Positions 60,350-64,000 of a stretch of DNA of 64,000 nt are shown here, in pieces. Where the stretch lies: assembly GCA_947624975.1 (NCBI GenBank), contig CANQMP010000005.1, positions 1 through 64,000 on the forward strand, read 5' to 3'. How positions within the stretch are numbered: the first letter of the stretch is position 1; each line of letters opens with the position of its first letter. This DNA is from Candidatus Gastranaerophilales bacterium (GTDB lineage Bacteria; Cyanobacteriota; Vampirovibrionia; Gastranaerophilales; Gastranaerophilaceae). The position numbers and the translations under genes are program-made. The notes beneath the pieces were generated by a model. The model saw only the letters and a program-made list of their open reading frames with translations. It searched no databases and was not told the origin of the DNA.

Positions 60350-61168
60350 ATGAACAAGATTAAATTAAAAGATTTTGAAATCGGCGGAGATAGGCTTACG
60401 ATAATTGCGGGTCCTTGTGCTGCCGAAAGCGATGAAATACTTGATGTTACGGCAAAGAGATTAAAAGAGATTACGGCAAAACTCGGTGTGAATTTTGCGT
60501 TCAAATCATCTTTTGATAAAGCTAATCGTTCATCTATTAATTCATATCGCGGACCGGGGCTTGAAAAAGGGCTTGAAATGCTGAAAACGGTTAAAGAAAA
60601 ATATAATCTTCCTATCGTAACTGATATTCACAGTCCCGAACAGGCTGAAAAATCAGCCGAAGTTGCTGATATAATTCAAATTCCCGCATTTTTATGCCGT
60701 CAAACCGACTTACTGGTTGCGGCAGCCAAAACGTGTAAAATCGTTAACATAAAAAAAGGTCAGTTTTTAGCACCCGAACAAATGCTTTCACTTATCAAAA
60801 AAGTTGAAGAAAGCGGAAATAAGAACATTTTAGTTACGGACAGAGGCACGAGTTTCGGGTATAATAATCTTGTCGTGGATTTCAGGGGTATTCCGATTAT
60901 GCAAAGTTTCGGATATCCCGTAATATTTGATGCTACGCACAGTGTTCAGCTTCCCGGAGCTAACGGAACATGCTCGGGCGGTGACAGACGCTTTGTTTCA
61001 ACACTTGCAAAGGCAGCGGTTGCGGCGGGTGCTAATGCTCTTTTCTTTGAAGTTCACCCCGAACCCGATAAGGCTAAATGTGACGGGCCGAATATGATTG
61101 AGCTTGATAAGGCGGAAATTCTGTTTAAAAACTGTTTAGACATATTTGATATCGTGAGAAAACAATGA
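60350..61168 (+). CDS. kdsA: 3-deoxy-8-phosphooctulonate synthase
   Basis: KDO-8-P synthase, 272 residues from the ATG at 60350 (an upstream TTG lies in the -10 region). It condenses PEP with arabinose 5-phosphate to give KDO-8-P for LPS inner core. Motifs: IIAGPCAAESDE, AFKSSFDKANRSS, RGTSFGYNN and DATHSVQLPGA. It shows that the cell makes KDO and so an LPS-like outer leaflet. It is in an operon with an MBL hydrolase and pheS. Confidence 0.96.
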   Translation: MNKIKLKDFEIGGDRLTIIAGPCAAESDEILDVTAKRLKEITAKLGVNFAFKSSFDKANRSSINSYRGPGLEKGLEMLKTVKEKYNLPIVTDIHSPEQAEKSAEVADIIQIPAFLCRQTDLLVAAAKTCKIVNIKKGQFLAPEQMLSLIKKVEESGNKNILVTDRGTSFGYNNLVVDFRGIPIMQSFGYPVIFDATHSVQLPGANGTCSGGDRRFVSTLAKAAVAAGANALFFEVHPEPDKAKCDGPNMIELDKAEILFKNCLDIFDIVRKQ

Positions 61169-61779
61169 TTATAAAACAATTTACGGGCGGCATACTTGAA
61201 AATAACATGTACTTACTTCTTGATGAAACGTCAAAAAAGGCGGTTTTAATTGATGCTCCCGAATTTTTGACGGAAGTTGTCAGTGAGGCTCAGGGTTTTG
61301 ATGTTGAATACATTCTTTTGACTCACGGACATTTTGACCATATCTTAGGACTGGATGAGCTTAGAGCGGCACTCAATGCCAAAGCTTTGATTAATGAAAA
61401 CGATTTAATTATATCCGATAATGTTAATGAGTTTACCGCGATGTTTGCCCTTCCGCCGATAAAAGCTCCTATTTACGACGGTTTGATAGAGGATGGCGAT
61501 GAAATTGACGTCGGCAATATGAAGATTAATGTTATAGCGACTCCCGGACACACGCAGGGTGGTGTTTGCTATCTTATTGACGGGAATTTGTTTTCGGGAG
61601 ATACTTTATTTAGAGAAAGCGTCGGAAGAACGGATTTATTCGGCGGCGATTTTAAAAAACTTAAAAACAGCATAAAGAATAAACTTTTTAAACTTGACGA
61701 TAAAGTAAAAGTTTTCCCCGGACACGGTGGTTCGACAACGATAGGTTATGAGAAAAAATTTAATGAACTTGCGAGGTAA
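61165..61779 (+). CDS. metallo-beta-lactamase-fold hydrolase (GloB-like)
   Basis: 204 residues. The zinc-binding THGHFDHILG and TPGHTQGGVCYLI motifs, with GDTLFRESVGRTD and FPGHGG, are those of glyoxalase II-like hydrolases. It probably cleaves a small thioester or similar bond in the cytosol; the real substrate is unknown. It overlaps kdsA by four bases (ATGA). Confidence 0.9.
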   Translation: MIIKQFTGGILENNMYLLLDETSKKAVLIDAPEFLTEVVSEAQGFDVEYILLTHGHFDHILGLDELRAALNAKALINENDLIISDNVNEFTAMFALPPIKAPIYDGLIEDGDEIDVGNMKINVIATPGHTQGGVCYLIDGNLFSGDTLFRESVGRTDLFGGDFKKLKNSIKNKLFKLDDKVKVFPGHGGSTTIGYEKKFNELAR

Positions 61780-61782
61780 ATA

Positions 61783-62817
61783 ATGAAAGCACAACTCGAA
61801 CAAATTTACAAAAGTGCCGAACAGGATTTGGCAAAAGCGGTTTCCACATCGGATATTGATGAAATCAGAAATAAATATTTAAGCAGAAAAGGCGAATTCA
61901 ACGAGATTAAGAAAAATCTTAAAAATTTATCTGATGAAGATAAACGAATTGTCGGTTCTCTGGCAAACGAGATTACCCAAAAGCTTGAAAGTTCTTTAAA
62001 ATCAAAGTTTGATGAATTTTATACGAAAGAATTAAATGAAAAGCTTGCCTCGGAAAGAATTGACGTGACTTTGCCGGGGAAATTCATTCCTCAGGGCAAA
62101 ACACATCTTTTAACCTCAACGACTAATGAAATTGTTTCAATATTTCAGAGTTTGGGTTTTTCTGTTGTTCCTGCCGAACACTCGCCCGAGGTGGAAACGG
62201 AATATTATAACTTTGATATGTTAAATGTTCCCAAAGACCACCCTGCCCGTGATGTTCAGGATACTTTTTATACGGAAATTGCACAAAATGTTGTATTAAG
62301 AAGTCAGACGTCAGGAGCACAAATCCATGCCATGGAGGGTAAAAACCCGCCGATAATGGTAGTTTCTCCGGGCAGAGTTTACAGAAACGAAAATATAAAT
62401 GCACGTAAAAACAACTTTTTCCACCAAATAGAAGGTCTTTATGTTGACAAAGGCATTACGTTCGGCGATTTGAAAGGTGTTTTGAACGAATTTATCCGAA
62501 TATATTTTGGAGCAAGCCGTCCGACAAGATTCAGGAGCAGTTTTTTCCCGTTCACCGAGCCGTCGGCTGAGGTTGATGTTCAATGCATAATGTGTGAAGG
62601 CAAAGGATGCAGAACATGTTCCGGAACGGGTTGGCTGGAGGTTTTGGGTTGCGGTATGGTTGATCCGAATGTATTAAAGGGTGTCGGTATTGACCCTGAT
62701 GTGTACTCGGGATTTGCGTTCGGCATGGGTGTTGAGCGTCTTGCAATGCTAAAATACGCGGTAGACGACATCAGACTGTTTTTCAACAACGACGAAAGAT
62801 TTTTAAAACAGTTTTAA
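61783..62817 (+). CDS. pheS: phenylalanyl-tRNA synthetase alpha subunit
   Basis: PheS, 344 residues, class II catalytic subunit of the alpha2beta2 enzyme. An N-terminal coiled coil (1-85) binds tRNA-Phe; the core has FHQIEGLYVDKG, RFRSSFFPFTEPSAEVDV, the zinc-like CIMCEGKGCRTCSGTGW and GCGMVDPNVL. The beta gene pheT normally follows, but here a terminator and then a convergent prepilin gene lie downstream, so pheT is elsewhere. GCGAGG lies before its ATG. Confidence 0.96.
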   Translation: MKAQLEQIYKSAEQDLAKAVSTSDIDEIRNKYLSRKGEFNEIKKNLKNLSDEDKRIVGSLANEITQKLESSLKSKFDEFYTKELNEKLASERIDVTLPGKFIPQGKTHLLTSTTNEIVSIFQSLGFSVVPAEHSPEVETEYYNFDMLNVPKDHPARDVQDTFYTEIAQNVVLRSQTSGAQIHAMEGKNPPIMVVSPGRVYRNENINARKNNFFHQIEGLYVDKGITFGDLKGVLNEFIRIYFGASRPTRFRSSFFPFTEPSAEVDVQCIMCEGKGCRTCSGTGWLEVLGCGMVDPNVLKGVGIDPDVYSGFAFGMGVERLAMLKYAVDDIRLFFNNDERFLKQF

Positions 62818-62843
62818 AAAAGCTTCCAATTAGGAGCTTTTTT
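62815..62843. terminator. bidirectional terminator, pheS / prepilin 4
   Basis: AAAAAGCTTCC paired with GGAGCTTTTT around ATTA, flanked by A and T runs, between convergent genes. Confidence 0.8.
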
Positions 62844-63564
62844 AGTGTGAATACACATACTTTATCATTTGTGACGTGGAGCGTCCGCCCTTTTCTAATG
62901 GCATACAGCCTCCCGAATTTTCAAGGTAAAATTTATTACCGTCAAAAAATAAATAAAAATAAAATACATCATGTCCCCATTTGTTAGGTCCTTTCATCCC
63001 GTTAATGTCAACGATTGTATTTACGGCAATTCGTTGATTTCCATCGCCTACAGAAGGCATTATTATTGTTCCGTCTTGTAAAATATAAGCAGGATAGTTT
63101 TTTAAAGATTCAGAACTTAAGTTTGTGCAGCCTTTCATACTGTTATTTACTTCATCATCATCCATATCAGGATTATTTTCTTTTTTTACTTTTTCCCACC
63201 CTTTGTATTCAGGTATGCATCTATTTTGCATTGCATTATTTCCACAATTTTCAGCTATTTTTAATTGCTCTAAAAATATTTTTGAATAAGTAGGACAATC
63301 GCTATAATTATCTGCATATCCACCGTAGCCATAATAACATAGCGGATTTGTTCCCCATTGGTATCTGGCTGCAACGTGAGCATTACTTAAAGTTGAGTAT
63401 ACTTTTTTAAATTGGTTATTAAAAACATTTTGTTTATAATCGTTTATTAAGCCGGGCATAGTCAGTGCTGCCACAATACCGATAACTGCCAGTGTAATCA
63501 ATGTTTCCGCAAGTGTGAAACCTATGTGTGTTGAAATTCGTTTGCAAAAATTCTTTTTATTCAT
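62842..63564 (-). CDS. prepilin-like protein 4
   Basis: 240 residues. Leader MNKKNFCKRISTHIG, then the pilin helix FTLAETLITLAVIGIVAAL; Gly before Phe fits prepilin peptidase cleavage. The mature part has several cysteine pairs (NSGGCMPL near the end) and ends with MIKYVYSH; it lacks the WxxxxDYP tail of prepilins 1-3. AAAGGAT precedes the ATG. A divergent XRE regulator and two palindromes lie upstream. Probably a pilus or pseudopilus subunit in the inner membrane and envelope. Confidence 0.9.
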   Translation of the reverse strand: MNKKNFCKRISTHIGFTLAETLITLAVIGIVAALTMPGLINDYKQNVFNNQFKKVYSTLSNAHVAARYQWGTNPLCYYGYGGYADNYSDCPTYSKIFLEQLKIAENCGNNAMQNRCIPEYKGWEKVKKENNPDMDDDEVNNSMKGCTNLSSESLKNYPAYILQDGTIIMPSVGDGNQRIAVNTIVDINGMKGPNKWGHDVFYFYLFFDGNKFYLENSGGCMPLEKGGRSTSQMIKYVYSH

Positions 63565-63589
63565 ATTTTATCCTTTCAAGCATTAATTT

Positions 63590-63625
63590 AATCATTTTAA
63601 TGATTATATTTATCATTATAATGAT
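63590..63625. promoter_or_regulatory. two-palindrome operator region
   Basis: AATCATTTTAATGATT (63590-63605) and ATCATTATAATGAT (63612-63625) have centres 21 bases apart, two DNA turns, and cover the -10 boxes of both divergent genes (TATAAT at 63617 on plus, 63608-63603 on minus). Confidence 0.6.
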
Positions 63626-63659
63626 TAAAAACTCGCATGTCAAGTGTTATTATTTAGGA

Positions 63660-63884
63660 ATGAAATATCCTAAACTTATAGAATTCGGAAGAAATTTAAG
63701 AATTACCCGACAGATAAAAGGTTATTCTTTGGAAAAACTTGCCATGCTGGCGAACTTAAATCCCACTCATATCGGGAAAATAGAGCGTGCGGAAATGGCA
63801 CCGACACTTTTGACGATTTTATCGCTGTTAGATGCACTTGATGCAGATTTTAATTCTCTTGTTACTTATGGAAAATATTCTTAA
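63660..63884 (+). CDS. XRE family transcriptional regulator
   Basis: 74 residues from the ATG at 63660. A Cro/CI-type helix-turn-helix: GRNLRITRQIKGYSLEKLAM, LANLNPTHIGKIERAEMAPT, with a following helix. The earlier ATG at 63621 lies in the -10 box, so the mRNA begins after it, supporting the chosen start. Divergent from prepilin 4; the palindromes between overlap both promoters, so it probably represses the prepilin and itself. Confidence 0.8.
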   Translation: MKYPKLIEFGRNLRITRQIKGYSLEKLAMLANLNPTHIGKIERAEMAPTLLTILSLLDALDADFNSLVTYGKYS

Positions 63885-63935
63885 TAGTTAGGCGATTATT
63901 TAGGCTGATTTTTTCTGCATGAAATGCAAAAATTT

Positions 63936-63952
63936 CCCTCACTAAGTGAGGG
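63936..63952. repeat. short G/C hairpin of the dispersed-repeat type
   Basis: CCCTCACTAAGTGAGGG forms a hairpin similar in style to the CCCTC units in the repeat patches. Bases 63885-64000 otherwise show no gene. Confidence 0.5.
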
Positions 63953-64000
63953 AGTAAGATATTTTATAACATTAAATCGGGTCTTACAGTTTATATGGAT

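Overview
The window (64 kb, AT-rich, very few strand-long gaps) looks like the chromosome of an uncultured gut bacterium of the Vampirovibrionia/Melainabacteria, most likely a Gastranaerophilales. This is an inference. It rests on the efp-accB-accC gene order familiar from Cyanobacteria, a diderm envelope (KdsA, TolC-type channel, TonB/ExbB/ExbD), several class III-like prepilins starting with FTLAEVLIT, and many secreted or membrane proteins with no recognisable family. No rRNA, tRNA, CRISPR array, phage or insertion sequence was found. The first 16 bases are a pure G run, so the sequence was probably broken at a homopolymer.

Layout: 66-5481 carries a glycosyltransferase, rsgA, ispA, efp, accB and accC. 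5482-10423 holds two dispersed-repeat patches around a C-terminally short GH38 mannosidase and proS. 10424-17267 has a secreted protein, trxB, a tandem pair of unknown membrane proteins, and a tatD / gatD-gtrA divergon. 17277-19145 is repeat-rich and contains the first poly-G prepilin gene. 19204-28111 is translation and RNA maturation (aspS, rsmE, cca, dtd, an RGG protein, rimM, trmD) plus a prepilin/AbrB-like pair and a radical SAM enzyme. 28104-34306 holds an asparaginase, a VKOR-thioredoxin fusion, queH, TPR proteins and a DAHP synthase. 34309-35494 is a second repeat patch with a second poly-G prepilin gene. 35557-45221 has HU, a SpoIID-like protein, a TonB-ExbB-ExbD-ExbD operon and a cluster of lineage-specific unknown proteins. 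45223-49768 is a complete MacAB-TolC-type exporter. 51096-59236 holds a Trk potassium system, mtnP, tsaC, murJ and a second SpoIID protein. 59330-62817 holds a methyltransferase, kdsA, an MBL hydrolase and pheS. The end carries a prepilin with a divergent XRE regulator.

Two patterns stand out. First, two prepilin genes 17 kb apart share promoter, 5' leader and first codons, followed by a run of 12 or 13 G. In both, the recorded length puts the reading frame out of phase with the pilin, and in both exactly 11 or 14 G would join the start codon to the FT(L/I)AEVLIT pilin segment. This looks like a phase-variable prepilin switch, with the same G-rich element possibly recurring at the window start. 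Second, about ten genes have a sigma-70-like promoter whose -10 box ends only 6 to 9 bases before the start codon and no Shine-Dalgarno sequence, which predicts widespread leaderless mRNAs alongside conventional AGGAG-led genes.

Five intergenic patches consist of the same G/C-rich hairpins and TTTCACC/TCTCACT tracts, in both orientations. One copy abuts the premature-looking end of the GH38 gene and one seems to have been absorbed into a prepilin coding sequence.
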